This document shows positions 1-7,219 of a DNA stretch of 35,382 nt, in pieces. The notes under the pieces were generated by a model that ran no database searches, was not told the DNA's origin, and saw only the letters and a list, made by a program, of their open reading frames with translations. Source of the stretch: a virus. Each line of letters starts with the position of its first letter. Position 1 is the first letter of the stretch. The stretch is taken from IMG/VR virus record IMGVR_UViG_3300025910_000025, positions 1 through 35,382 of that record. One strand, written 5' to 3'. Made by a program: the position numbers and the translations under genes.

Positions 1-436
1 CGTTCCCGAAATTTATCTGAAGGTAGACGACACTTGTCCCAGTCGTTCGTCGGAAACCGATCCAATACCAAGTCGCAGTATTGAGCGTGGTGGTCGAGGT
101 GCCCATCAGTGTCGTCGTGTCATACACCGACAAGGCGCCAGTAGTCTCCAATCGCAGATTGAGGGTACTAGCTGAGGACCCAGCGATAACCCGTTGCACC
201 GAAGGCAGGCTGGCGACATACAAACCAAAATGGAGGAACTGCCCGTTTATGGGGGTGTTGAAGGAACCAGACGCGCCGCTGCCCGGATTCACTCGCAATG
301 ATCGCGTTCCGGTCCGCACGATGTTCGTGGCGTAAGCGGCCGATCCAGTTAGGCCCAGATTCGGACTACCTCCAGCACCCAATGCGTCGATGACGCTATC
401 GGCGCTTTCAAACCCCACCATTGACGTGGTCGCCAT
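1..436 (-). CDS. LamG-like (concanavalin A-like) phage structural protein, 3' end outside window
   Basis: Reading leftward from an ATG at 436, the frame stays open to base 1, giving 145 residues without a stop, so the gene is cut by the window edge. The start lies directly after the TAG of the upstream metalloprotease-like gene (437-439). The protein begins MATTSMVGFESADSV and runs through Ser/Thr/Gly-rich beta-strand-like segments. SLRVNP, then LHFGLYV, then TWYWIGFRRT resemble the strand pattern of laminin-G/jellyroll lectin domains found in phage tail-fibre and surface proteins. That family assignment is by pattern only. It probably sits on the virion surface and may bind host glycans; this role is inferred. 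Confidence 0.72.
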   Translation of the reverse strand, partial: MATTSMVGFESADSVIDALGAGGSPNLGLTGSAAYATNIVRTGTRSLRVNPGSGASGSFNTPINGQFLHFGLYVASLPSVQRVIAGSSASTLNLRLETTGALSVYDTTTLMGTSTTTLNTATWYWIGFRRTTGTSVVYLQINFGN

Positions 437-958
437 CTAGGGATAATCCGCCGCAAGTGTGTCGAAGTCATCCTGATTCGGGGATGGACCGTAGTTGTAT
501 GGCGCCATGCAAGATGGGATCGGCGGATCATCAAGGCGATAATCCCCAAGCCCTAGAGCGTGGCCCATCTCCATGCAGGTCAACTGCTGGAATCCGGGTG
601 TGTAGCCCTGACAATCGTCATTGAGATTGATGATTGCGTTTTTGATCGTCCCTTGGCCAGTCTTGTAGATGATCGTCGCACCGCAGGGATACCCCGTCCC
701 GAAGTGGCCGTTCTGGATGACCACCTTGCCCGACGTGCTGAGATTCACATCGACCGTCGGAGATGCTGACCAGTCTGCGGCGGCCTGCACGACTCGCGCG
801 TGCCAGTCCCCAGTGGTGTTGTTCTGCATGTTCACGGTGAACGGCGCGTGAGCGTTCCACTGCGTCCCTGGATCACTCCACACCGATGAAGCGAAGGCTG
901 GGTAGGCAGGGGCCGCCGCGAGTGCGACGGCCCCTGCAAGAGCGAGGAGGCGTCTCAC
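437..958 (-). CDS. Secreted matrixin-like metalloprotease homologue with altered zinc-ligand motif
   Basis: 173 aa from a GTG start that overlaps the upstream stop (GTGA). Residues 1-23 form a signal peptide: MRRLL, a hydrophobic Ala/Leu core, then AFA. The mature part resembles M10-type matrixins: an Asn/Thr-rich beta region and then residues 129-139, M-E-M-G-H-A-L-G-L-G-D. The family zinc site is HExxHxxGxxH. Here the first His is Met129 and the third ligand is Asp139, while Glu130, His133 and Gly136 remain. A following SCM at about 153-155 matches the Met-turn region. It would be exported by the infected host. Activity is doubtful because one ligand is lost; it may be a binding protein rather than an enzyme. 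Confidence 0.68.
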   Translation of the reverse strand: MRRLLALAGAVALAAAPAYPAFASSVWSDPGTQWNAHAPFTVNMQNNTTGDWHARVVQAAADWSASPTVDVNLSTSGKVVIQNGHFGTGYPCGATIIYKTGQGTIKNAIINLNDDCQGYTPGFQQLTCMEMGHALGLGDYRLDDPPIPSCMAPYNYGPSPNQDDFDTLAADYP

Positions 959-1227
959 GCGGTCACCTCATATGAGCAGCCACACAAGTGCGTATGCTTG
1001 GCGTTGTCGGTGTACAAATCCACCTTCCAAGTTCCCGCTGTACTGCGAGCCTGCCACTGCTCCAAGTGACCGACGGCGATCTTGCCCAGATGACTGTCTG
1101 TCGGCTCTCCCGCAGGATTGGTGATCGTCTCCAGCAGCGCAGTCTTGGTCGGTAAACCCGTGAAGCTGACAACAGTGGTCTGGTTGATACCGACCGTGGT
1201 TGGATTAGCAGAGCAGGTTGCAGCCAT
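955..1227 (-). CDS. Small Ig-like beta-sandwich protein
   Basis: 90 aa, ATG start, coupled to the next gene by a GTGA overlap. It begins MAATCSANPTTVGINQTTVV and contains the alternating hydrophobic/Thr pattern and late G-T-W-K-V-D-L-Y strand typical of bacterial or phage Ig-like domains. There are four Cys residues in all, three of them (CGC near the C terminus plus one at position 5) suited to disulfides. It resembles the 85-aa and 106-aa proteins at 3299-3556 and 6071-6391 in size and ending (G-T-W/Y strand). Such domains usually decorate capsids or tails and bind carbohydrate; that role is inferred from the fold guess only. Confidence 0.6.
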   Translation of the reverse strand: MAATCSANPTTVGINQTTVVSFTGLPTKTALLETITNPAGEPTDSHLGKIAVGHLEQWQARSTAGTWKVDLYTDNAKHTHLCGCSYEVTA

Positions 1228-1235
1228 GAGTACTC

Positions 1236-2249
1236 CTACTGCACCGTGAACGGGATGACTTCGGAGCCGGTCAGGATGTTGCCTCCGAAGAAGGAATCAA
1301 AGGTATGCGTCATCAGCACGAGGTGATGCGGCCCTGAAGTCAAGGTTGAGAGGTCAATTGTCGCCGTGGAATCCCCGCCACCACTGGCGCTCTGAACTAG
1401 AACGCCAGCATGGTCAGGATCAGCGTCGAGCCACAGATCGCGACTAGTGACTGGCTGAGGTGAGCAATCTGCTCCCGTCCCACCATGGTTGGCGTTCCAG
1501 TGGACCGTGAACGTCCCTGAGTGTGGCAGCGGTGTCAGCGGCGGTGCCTGGTTGAGCAGGGCGTTTGCGTAGCAGGTATGCGTGTACCAGCCGCGGCCTT
1601 CCTCGCGGCCATTGGTCCACATGTCGTTGTGCGGCTTGCCATTGGCGATGTCCAGCAGCCAGCCGTCACTGACGGCGAGGTCGTGACCGTTGGGCTCCAG
1701 AACCTCAGTGAACAGCCTCAGTTCCTCGAAGCCGTCATACGGGCTGCGCGTGGAATCGATGCTGACCGAGATCGTCCACGAGCACTCGTGGGTGCCACAC
1801 GCCAGATTCAGCGGATACTCAGTGAGCTGCACCTGACCAGCACTGGTGGCGATCTTTGGTGAGATGACGGTGATGGTGCCGGGGTTGTCCACCAGCGACA
1901 CCACGATGTCGAAGTGGACCGTGCCCGATACAGGCTGGCTGATCGGGAAGCACGTTCCCATGATCAGGTATTCGTAGTCCTTGCCCGTTCCGCCCGGACT
2001 GGTCTGCCAGCGGCCCATGGATTCCATGAAGATGCGGGGCTCGGGGTAGCCAGAACATGCAGTTGGGGGTACCGACCCACTGGCAGTCGGTGATGGAGTA
2101 GGACTGGGCGTAGCTGTTGCCGTAGCTGTGGGAGTCGGAGGAGGACAGGTGTGTGTGGCGTGGCAGTTCTTAGCCTGTGAAAAGCTGGTACCTAGCAGAA
2201 GGGCCGCCACGATGGCGACCCCGCTGAGTAGGTAGAGCAGCCTTCTCAC
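1236..2249 (-). CDS. Secreted protein with Thr/Pro-rich linker, function unknown
   Basis: 337 aa from a GTG start overlapping the holin stop (GTGA). Residues 1-26 are a clear signal peptide (MRRLLYLLSG, hydrophobic core, SQA). Residues about 35-62 are a low-complexity Thr/Pro/Ser/Ala linker, as in exported and surface-tethered proteins. The rest is beta-rich with six Cys after the linker (for example CGTHECSW and a C near 256) and patterns such as TSGPHHLVLMTHTFDS near the end, suggestive of a beta-sandwich. No enzyme motif is seen. Its place after holin and endolysin, next to another signal-peptide protein, suggests a module exported from the infected host. Confidence 0.65.
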   Translation of the reverse strand: MRRLLYLLSGVAIVAALLLGTSFSQAKNCHATHTCPPPTPTATATATPSPTPSPTASGSVPPTACSGYPEPRIFMESMGRWQTSPGGTGKDYEYLIMGTCFPISQPVSGTVHFDIVVSLVDNPGTITVISPKIATSAGQVQLTEYPLNLACGTHECSWTISVSIDSTRSPYDGFEELRLFTEVLEPNGHDLAVSDGWLLDIANGKPHNDMWTNGREEGRGWYTHTCYANALLNQAPPLTPLPHSGTFTVHWNANHGGTGADCSPQPVTSRDLWLDADPDHAGVLVQSASGGGDSTATIDLSTLTSGPHHLVLMTHTFDSFFGGNILTGSEVIPFTVQ

Positions 2250-2530
2250 CCGGTCGTATTCCCCGAGGCGACAGAGTTGCCCACCTCATACAGACCGACT
2301 GCACTCGCTCCTGCGAGGATACCGGTCAGGATGGCATTGCCCCATGCCAGACGCACGTCAGCGACCGCTCCGAGGTTTGCACCACCAACGATGATGATGC
2401 CAAGTGCGATCGCTTCAAGCGAAGCGAATCGGGTTGGGATCGGCAGCGGTCCTTTGAGGACCTGCGTCAGGATGAGAACGAGGGCTGTTGCTCCACCTAC
2501 CGTGAGTAGGCTCTGCATCGTGATGTCCAA
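2246..2530 (-). CDS. Probable holin
   Basis: 94 aa with three hydrophobic segments at roughly residues 5-25, 38-58 and 63-85, separated by short polar turns (KGPLPIPTR; ADVRLAWG). A short polar N terminus precedes the first segment and a Ser/Asn/Thr tail closes the protein. Size and topology match class I phage holins, which permeabilise the inner membrane at the end of infection so that endolysin reaches the cell wall. It directly follows the M23 endolysin gene (10-bp gap) and overlaps the next gene by GTGA. The call rests on topology and position, not on a family signature. Confidence 0.68.
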   Translation of the reverse strand: MDITMQSLLTVGGATALVLILTQVLKGPLPIPTRFASLEAIALGIIIVGGANLGAVADVRLAWGNAILTGILAGASAVGLYEVGNSVASGNTTG

Positions 2531-2540
2531 TGGGTTCTCC

Positions 2541-3302
2541 TTAGACTGCCTTGACGGTAAACGGCCCGGACTTGCCGGAAATGAGATACAGACCGTAGAA
2601 CGTGCTCGTGGAGGTCTTACACAGGTAATAGCCCTTGACGCCCTGCACGACCTTGCCCGCGAAGCTCGCGGCCTTGAAGTAGACGGTCTTATGCCCGTCG
2701 ATGACGAGGGTACCGGGCTTGATGTGATAGGCGGTCACGTTGCCCGGACCGACCGTTGCAACCAGATTCGTGCCGCTGACCGGAGAAGGCAGGATCAGAG
2801 AAGACCCTGCATGAGAGCCACCCGTGATGTACTGCTCAGGATTGCGGAACGTCCGAATCCCGTAGCTACCTACGGTCGAAACGGAGCAGTGGTCGTGCGG
2901 CCCGGTCGCGACTCCGGTGCTGCCCATACGGCCAATGGTCTGGCCGCGACTCACCATCTGGCCCTTGGCAACCACGCTGCTGGACAGATGGCAGGCCACG
3001 TAGTGCATCCCGCCCGCGATGGCGACTTCCACGATGATCCCGCCGCCAGCATACGGACCAGGGTTCGCGGCCCAGCCTTCGTACACCACGGTTCCAGCTT
3101 CCATGGCCCGCACATTCGTCCCGGCAGCAGCCGCCCAATCAGTCCCAGCGTGATAGTGAGGTACATACGTCGAGCCCGGATACTGATTGAACATGGCGGT
3201 TTCCACGCCGACGTGCCAGTACCCGTATTCAAGGTAGTTGCTTTGATTTCCGAAGTGCTGAGTGAGCGTCCCACCCGCGACTGGCAGCAGCAGGCCGCTC
3301 AT
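2541..3302 (-). CDS. M23-family peptidase, probable endolysin
   Basis: 253 aa. A LytM/M23 zinc metallopeptidase domain spans about residues 40-150. It has the HxxxD element (H51-A-G-T-D55), a conserved CHLS with H105, and the HxH element H136-D-H138 in GPHDH, where the family usually has GPHLH. It cuts peptide cross-bridges of peptidoglycan. The C-terminal part, about residues 165-253, is beta-rich with Gly/Lys/Tyr repeats and could be a wall-binding module. There is no signal peptide, so export would depend on the holin encoded just downstream. The start overlaps the stop of the Ig-like gene. Confidence 0.85.
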   Translation of the reverse strand: MSGLLLPVAGGTLTQHFGNQSNYLEYGYWHVGVETAMFNQYPGSTYVPHYHAGTDWAAAAGTNVRAMEAGTVVYEGWAANPGPYAGGGIIVEVAIAGGMHYVACHLSSSVVAKGQMVSRGQTIGRMGSTGVATGPHDHCSVSTVGSYGIRTFRNPEQYITGGSHAGSSLILPSPVSGTNLVATVGPGNVTAYHIKPGTLVIDGHKTVYFKAASFAGKVVQGVKGYYLCKTSTSTFYGLYLISGKSGPFTVKAV

Positions 3303-3556
3303 GGTGTCACCGTAATCTCGGCGCTCGCCAGCACCTCGTCGGCGTCCTTGAGAGTATAGGTGTAGGTTCCCGGCTCGTGCTGACTCTGCCGCGTCTCGAA
3401 CTCAGTATCGTCAACCTCACCGAGCGTCGCGCCGATCTCGTTGCCGTCTGGATCAGTGAAGGCCAAGGTCAGCACGTCGTCATTCGGCATTCCGCTGATC
3501 TTTAGGCTGAACGGCTGGTCCACCTTTGCAGAAGCTGGATCAAATGTGAGGATCAT
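3299..3556 (-). CDS. Small Ig-like domain protein
   Basis: 85 aa, beginning MILTFDPASAKVDQPFSLKI. A PasaKvdqPfsLkIsG opening and a closing G-T-Y-T-Y-T-L-K-D-A strand followed by AEITVTP give a classical Ig/cadherin-like beta-sandwich pattern. It overlaps the endolysin start by 4 bp. With the 90-aa (955-1227) and 106-aa (6071-6391) proteins it forms a set of very small single-domain proteins near the lysis and sugar genes. A virion-decorating or carbohydrate-binding role is plausible but not shown. Confidence 0.6.
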   Translation of the reverse strand: MILTFDPASAKVDQPFSLKISGMPNDDVLTLAFTDPDGNEIGATLGEVDDTEFETRQSQHEPGTYTYTLKDADEVLASAEITVTP

Positions 3557-3562
3557 GTGGGC

Positions 3563-3994
3563 CTAACCTCGCAGTAGAGACTCCATGTCGATGTCATCGC
3601 AGATCAGATTGTCTTGGGTGATCCACAAGCCGTGACGCTTCTTGCCGTGGGTCACGCCGATTCCATAGGCGACCCATTCGGTGCCTGCCCGTGGCCCCAT
3701 AAGGATCAAGGAGTGATGCTTCACGTACCACGGCTTGTCGCCTGGATACACCTCAACACCGAAGACGATGGTGTCGTCGGTCTTGCGGGCCAGATACCAT
3801 CGCATCCGGCCCCGCATCCAGTCCTTGTAGATCACCCACCAGCCAGTCACGTCCACATCGATCTTTACGTGCTCGGTGTTCTCTTTGACGATGAACAGGA
3901 AGTACGGCGTGTCGCCCCACCAAGTATGCTCGACTACGGCAACCGCTTCATCACTGGTCTGCGGCGCTTCAAAGACAGTCACGATTCCCACCAC
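3563..3994 (-). CDS. Hypothetical phage protein (Trp-rich)
   Basis: 143 aa from a GTG start overlapping the previous gene by 16 bp. The protein is Trp/Tyr-rich with alternating strands: VEHTWWGDTPYFLFIV, then TGWWVIYKDW and RMRWYLARK. A Gly-Pro turn precedes EWVAYGIGVTHG. It looks like a soluble all-beta protein with no membrane segment, signal peptide or catalytic motif I recognise. Being co-transcribed with the sugar and lysis genes, it may be a minor structural protein. The function is unknown. Confidence 0.55.
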   Translation of the reverse strand: MVGIVTVFEAPQTSDEAVAVVEHTWWGDTPYFLFIVKENTEHVKIDVDVTGWWVIYKDWMRGRMRWYLARKTDDTIVFGVEVYPGDKPWYVKHHSLILMGPRAGTEWVAYGIGVTHGKKRHGLWITQDNLICDDIDMESLLRG

Positions 3995-4293
3995 GGCGGC
4001 TGGTAGGTATCAATGGGAAGTTGCTTGACTCTCGGTTTCAGGTCTAGACCTCGCGGCGGGTCCAAGTCATCTAGGTTCTCGCGACACCATCGCCGATAGC
4101 TAAGAGCTGCCTTTGCCGCAGCGCTCCTCGCATCCCAAACTGTGAGGAAAACACCGATGGTGTGGTGCTCCTCGTATCCGACCAGAGACACCTCGAAGAC
4201 GTGTTTGAGTGGCATGAAGCCTGTATCGAAACCATACCAGCCGTACTGCCCATAGAAGGGATAGTAGACAGGTGGTGGAATCGAGAGACTCAC
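3979..4293 (-). CDS. Hypothetical protein
   Basis: 104 aa from a GTG start in a GTGA overlap with the glycosyltransferase upstream. The N terminus is aromatic (PPPVYYPFYGQYGWYGFDTG) and the middle reads LKHVFEVSLVGYEEHHT. A helical stretch with ARSAAAKAALSYRRWCREN follows. It is not recognised. The tight coupling on both sides supports that it is a real gene in the same operon. Confidence 0.5.
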   Translation of the reverse strand: MSLSIPPPVYYPFYGQYGWYGFDTGFMPLKHVFEVSLVGYEEHHTIGVFLTVWDARSAAAKAALSYRRWCRENLDDLDPPRGLDLKPRVKQLPIDTYQPPWWES

Positions 4294-5114
4294 GAGCGCA
4301 GACTCTCTAGAGCTTCTTCCTTCTCGACCGTCGGAAGTCCCATGTCCGAATTGATGCGGCGGCGCTCATCCATGACCTCATCGGGCCGCGTGGCGAGCTG
4401 CATCCAGAAATCCCGCTTGGTGATGATCTGCTCTGCAACGTGGCCGACTTCGATGCGGGTATCCACGAATATGCGGCAGCCAGCTTTCTTGGCGTCCTGA
4501 CAGAAGCGCAGGTCCTCTCCCAGCGTCCCCTCCCAGCGGAAGATAGGCGGCGGCCCGATCTTCATGCGCTCCTCACGGGGCGGCATCGGCGAGCCGATGA
4601 TCTTCTCAAACACTCGCTTATGGATCACCACGAACGCGCAGCCCGTGGCATCCACCTCCACGATGTCTGAATCCCAGCGTTCGAGGAAGTTGTAAGCACC
4701 TGAATCAGCCTGCTCGCGCATGTAGAGCGTCGGCTGGAATGGCTCGCTGCGGCGGAAACACAAGCCGCCGAGAATATCGAGGTCGAACTCCTCGCGGGTC
4801 TGGATCAGGCGCTTGATGGCATCTGGCTGCCAGACCATATCGTCGTCAATGAACATCAGCCAATCGCCGTTCATGCGCTGTACCGCTTCATTGCGGGCCA
4901 GCGTCAGCACCGAGGAGCCGTGGATGATGTTGGGCTCGACGTACTCGCCGGGTTTGAGCCATGTCCAGTCGGTTCCCATCAGCGAAGCCACAGAGATGGC
5001 GGGCATCGAATTGAGCACCGGGATCATCAGCGTCCCGAGGCAGGTATCGCCGCCGCGGCCCCAGTGGAATATCTCGTGTTCGGAACCTGGGGACTTAGTG
5101 AGTCGTGTGGGCAC
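4290..5114 (-). CDS. Family 2-like glycosyltransferase (GT-A fold)
   Basis: 274 aa from a GTG start that overlaps the epimerase gene by 20 bp. After TLMIPVLNS come the nucleotide-sugar region (residues about 20-85) and the metal-binding acidic motif in WLMFIDDDMVW. A mid-protein CFRRSEPFQP follows, then the acceptor-side signature GEDLRFCQDAKKAG and a later EVGHVAEQ. This is the usual order of GT2 enzymes: DxD-type motif, then ED motif, then GH. It should transfer a sugar from an NDP-sugar to a protein or glycan in the cytosol. The donor and acceptor are not predictable. Confidence 0.82.
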   Translation of the reverse strand: MPTRLTKSPGSEHEIFHWGRGGDTCLGTLMIPVLNSMPAISVASLMGTDWTWLKPGEYVEPNIIHGSSVLTLARNEAVQRMNGDWLMFIDDDMVWQPDAIKRLIQTREEFDLDILGGLCFRRSEPFQPTLYMREQADSGAYNFLERWDSDIVEVDATGCAFVVIHKRVFEKIIGSPMPPREERMKIGPPPIFRWEGTLGEDLRFCQDAKKAGCRIFVDTRIEVGHVAEQIITKRDFWMQLATRPDEVMDERRRINSDMGLPTVEKEEALESLRS

Positions 5115-6012
5115 GAATCAAGCTCTGCATCACCCTTGCTAGTCCGTCGTAGACAGTAACGCTAGGATGATACCAGCGCAACATCTCTGAAGGGTCACAG
5201 AATCGAGAATGGACACCTTCAGGCTTGGACTCGTCGTTGACAATCTGCGGCGCGTAGCCTGCGATCTCGGCGGCCATCTTGGCGATCTCGACCATCTTGA
5301 TCGGGATGCCGGTCCCGATATTCATGGATTCGTAACCGTTCACGCCGCCCTTGACGCGGGCCATGGTGGCATTCACGAGGTCGCTGACATGGATCAGATC
5401 GCGGGACTGCTGACCTGAACCCCAGACAATTAGCGGATTCTCCTGGTTCAGTGCCCGCTTGCAGATAGCAGGGATCGGATAGGTTTCGGCCTGTCCCTCG
5501 CCGTAACCAGAGAAGGGCCGGATGCACAGCGTCGAGAGTCCGTACTTCGCGGCCTTCCAAGCGAGATATTCGCCCGTCAGCTTCGTGAAGCCGTACATCT
5601 CGTCAGGCGCGTACCACGCGGCGTTCTCTGGATTGAAGGCATCCTCCCTGAGCGCTTGACCTTTGGCTTTCTGGAGTGCGGCGCCATAGACCGCGCTCGA
5701 TGACGGGTAGATCGCCAACTTGGCGTGCTCAGAAGCCCAGCGAAAAAACGCAGCATCCAGTCTCAGGGAGTCCGCGTTGTACAGTGGATCGCCCTCGATC
5801 TTCTCCCGACCACCTACCAATGCCGCAAGGTGAATGGCGATGTCGAACTGGCGCCGCGAGCTTTCGTAGAACTCCTGGGCCTCGAAGTGATACACGCCCT
5901 CCGGCCGATCTACGGCAATGTCAAAGGCCACAATCTCGGCCTTGGCATCTTGGAAGTAGCGGAGGAAGTGTCTCCCTAGAAATCCAGCCGCGCCCGAGAT
6001 CAGGATTTTCAC
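5095..6012 (-). CDS. NAD(P)-dependent sugar epimerase/dehydratase (extended SDR)
   Basis: 305 aa from a GTG start with a TAGGAG Shine-Dalgarno about 6 nt upstream. The Rossmann motif GAAGFLG (7-13) and the acidic D31 after strand 2 bind NAD(P). SSSAVYG (about 104-110) supplies the catalytic Ser, and Y140-x3-K144 in MYGFTK is the catalytic pair. IRPFSGYGEG and SRDLIHVSDL are typical of NDP-sugar epimerases, reductases and GDP-fucose synthase-like enzymes. It probably makes the activated sugar used by neighbouring glycosyltransferases. The exact reaction is not deducible. Confidence 0.9.
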   Translation of the reverse strand: MKILISGAAGFLGRHFLRYFQDAKAEIVAFDIAVDRPEGVYHFEAQEFYESSRRQFDIAIHLAALVGGREKIEGDPLYNADSLRLDAAFFRWASEHAKLAIYPSSSAVYGAALQKAKGQALREDAFNPENAAWYAPDEMYGFTKLTGEYLAWKAAKYGLSTLCIRPFSGYGEGQAETYPIPAICKRALNQENPLIVWGSGQQSRDLIHVSDLVNATMARVKGGVNGYESMNIGTGIPIKMVEIAKMAAEIAGYAPQIVNDESKPEGVHSRFCDPSEMLRWYHPSVTVYDGLARVMQSLIRAHTTH

Positions 6013-6035
6013 GGCTGGCTCCTAGAATTGCGGGT

Positions 6036-6066
6036 GGGGGGCGGGCGGCCCACCACCGCGCCCCCC
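6036..6066 (-). terminator. GC-rich hairpin between the Ig-like and epimerase genes
   Basis: GGGGGGCG (6036-6043) and CGCCCCCC (6059-6066) form a perfect 8-bp stem with a 15-nt loop, starting 5 nt after the stop of the 106-aa gene. There is no U-tract on the minus strand, so it could be a weak terminator, an attenuator or an mRNA-processing/stability hairpin inside the operon. Confidence 0.5.
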
Positions 6067-6070
6067 ATGT

Positions 6071-6391
6071 TTAGCTGGCTGAGACGCTGGTGGAAGTCAC
6101 CGACTGGTCGTCAGCGGCAGTGAAAAGGGCCAGCGTCCACGTTCCTGCGGCGGGCAGAAGCACTCCGGGCCACTCGGCCGCGCCATCGGAATTGGTGCTG
6201 AACGTATTGCTCTTGAGGTCGTCCTGACCCGACAGGCTCAGCTTGAAGTAGTACAGAATCTCCGGCTCGGTTGGGTACGCAGACGCGTTGTACGAACCGG
6301 AATCGTTGTTGTCCGCATCGGTGCATGTGATTTTCAGCGAGGTCAGCTTCGCAACGATGCCAGAATCCGGGTCAGTAGTTAGGGTCGTCAT
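6071..6391 (-). CDS. Ig-like/beta-sandwich minor structural protein
   Basis: 106 aa, ATG start with GAGGAA 5 nt upstream. Thr/Ser-rich beta strands, an LYYFKLSLSGQDD centre and a closing AAGTWTLALFTAADD strand match a small Ig-like or carbohydrate-binding fold. It interrupts the run of sugar genes, with a glycosyltransferase upstream and the epimerase downstream. It might be a virion surface protein and even an acceptor of the glycan; that is inference. A stable GC hairpin follows its stop codon. Confidence 0.58.
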   Translation of the reverse strand: MTTLTTDPDSGIVAKLTSLKITCTDADNNDSGSYNASAYPTEPEILYYFKLSLSGQDDLKSNTFSTNSDGAAEWPGVLLPAAGTWTLALFTAADDQSVTSTSVSAS

Positions 6392-6400
6392 CGGTTCCTC

Positions 6401-7219
6401 CTAAGCGGCTTTGCGAGGTCGTCCTCGCTTGGGTGTCGCGGCGGGTGCCGCTTCAGGTTCAGGGACAGGTTCAACTTCAGCCTCGGGATACGGATCATTG
6501 CCTGCATAGGCGACCCGCACCACTTCTGGATACCACGCGAAGCTGCGGACGTAGGCTTCGCCCTTGTTGCGGGTCACGGCATCTACGGCGCTTCGCATCA
6601 TCTTCTGGTTGTGCGCCTGTTGGTCGGGCGTCGCATCTTTGGTGCCGAGTTCATAGCGCCGCAGATAATCTTGGAGCATCTCGTCCAGAGAGCGGTCGTG
6701 GTGGATTAGAGCGCCGTCTGGCTTCCACTGGATCGTGTTCTCGGTCATCGGACGAGCGTGCTGGGTCTGCGGCCAGCCTACGGTCGCGGTGAAGAAGCGA
6801 AGGTGCTGATCCTGCTCGCGGGTGAAGTCGATGCCGTCGATGGACGAGGCGAAACGGAGCCACGCTCCGTCTTTGCCCTTAGCCTTCAGCTCATCCACGA
6901 GGTCTTGGAAGCTAAACAACAGCTCGGCGGTCGGCATCTCGTCATCGCTGATGACGAAGGCGTACTTGGTCTTGACTGCGGCGACTGCGGTATGGATCGA
7001 AGGATCGCCGCGACCCTGCCACGGCTCCTCGATCACCACGTCGGCGTACTTCTTCGCTACCGCGAGAGTGTTGTCCGGTGACTCCTGAACAACCGCAATG
7101 ATGGTCTTGAACCAAGGCCGCACGAACTTCAGGAGCTTCTCTAGCCGCGGCCCGCAGTTCCAATAGCCCCCCGCAAATGTCACGTCTTTCCAAGGAGCCC
7201 GTGCATGAACATTAGCCAT
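6401..7219 (-). CDS. Glycosyltransferase-like protein with AT-hook-like C-terminal tail
   Basis: 272 aa, ATG start overlapping the previous stop by 8 bp. Residues about 35-60 (KTIIAVVQESPDNTLAVAKK and following) and the acidic motif FVISDDEMP near residue 95 are the pattern of GT-A glycosyltransferases. A later ENTIQWKPDGALIHHDRS segment may line the active site. From about residue 243 the chain becomes Pro/Glu/Ala-rich and ends KRGRPRKAA, a canonical AT-hook core (GRP flanked by basic residues) that normally binds the DNA minor groove. A DNA-binding tail on a sugar transferase is odd. It could instead be a non-specific charged tail. Confidence 0.68.
   Translation of the reverse strand: MANVHARAPWKDVTFAGGYWNCGPRLEKLLKFVRPWFKTIIAVVQESPDNTLAVAKKYADVVIEEPWQGRGDPSIHTAVAAVKTKYAFVISDDEMPTAELLFSFQDLVDELKAKGKDGAWLRFASSIDGIDFTREQDQHLRFFTATVGWPQTQHARPMTENTIQWKPDGALIHHDRSLDEMLQDYLRRYELGTKDATPDQQAHNQKMMRSAVDAVTRNKGEAYVRSFAWYPEVVRVAYAGNDPYPEAEVEPVPEPEAAPAATPKRGRPRKAA

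Noticed and set aside
2277-3359. 360-aa plus-strand frame opposite the endolysin
   Set aside because: Arg/Pro/His-rich antisense shadow of the M23 and holin genes, with no Shine-Dalgarno.
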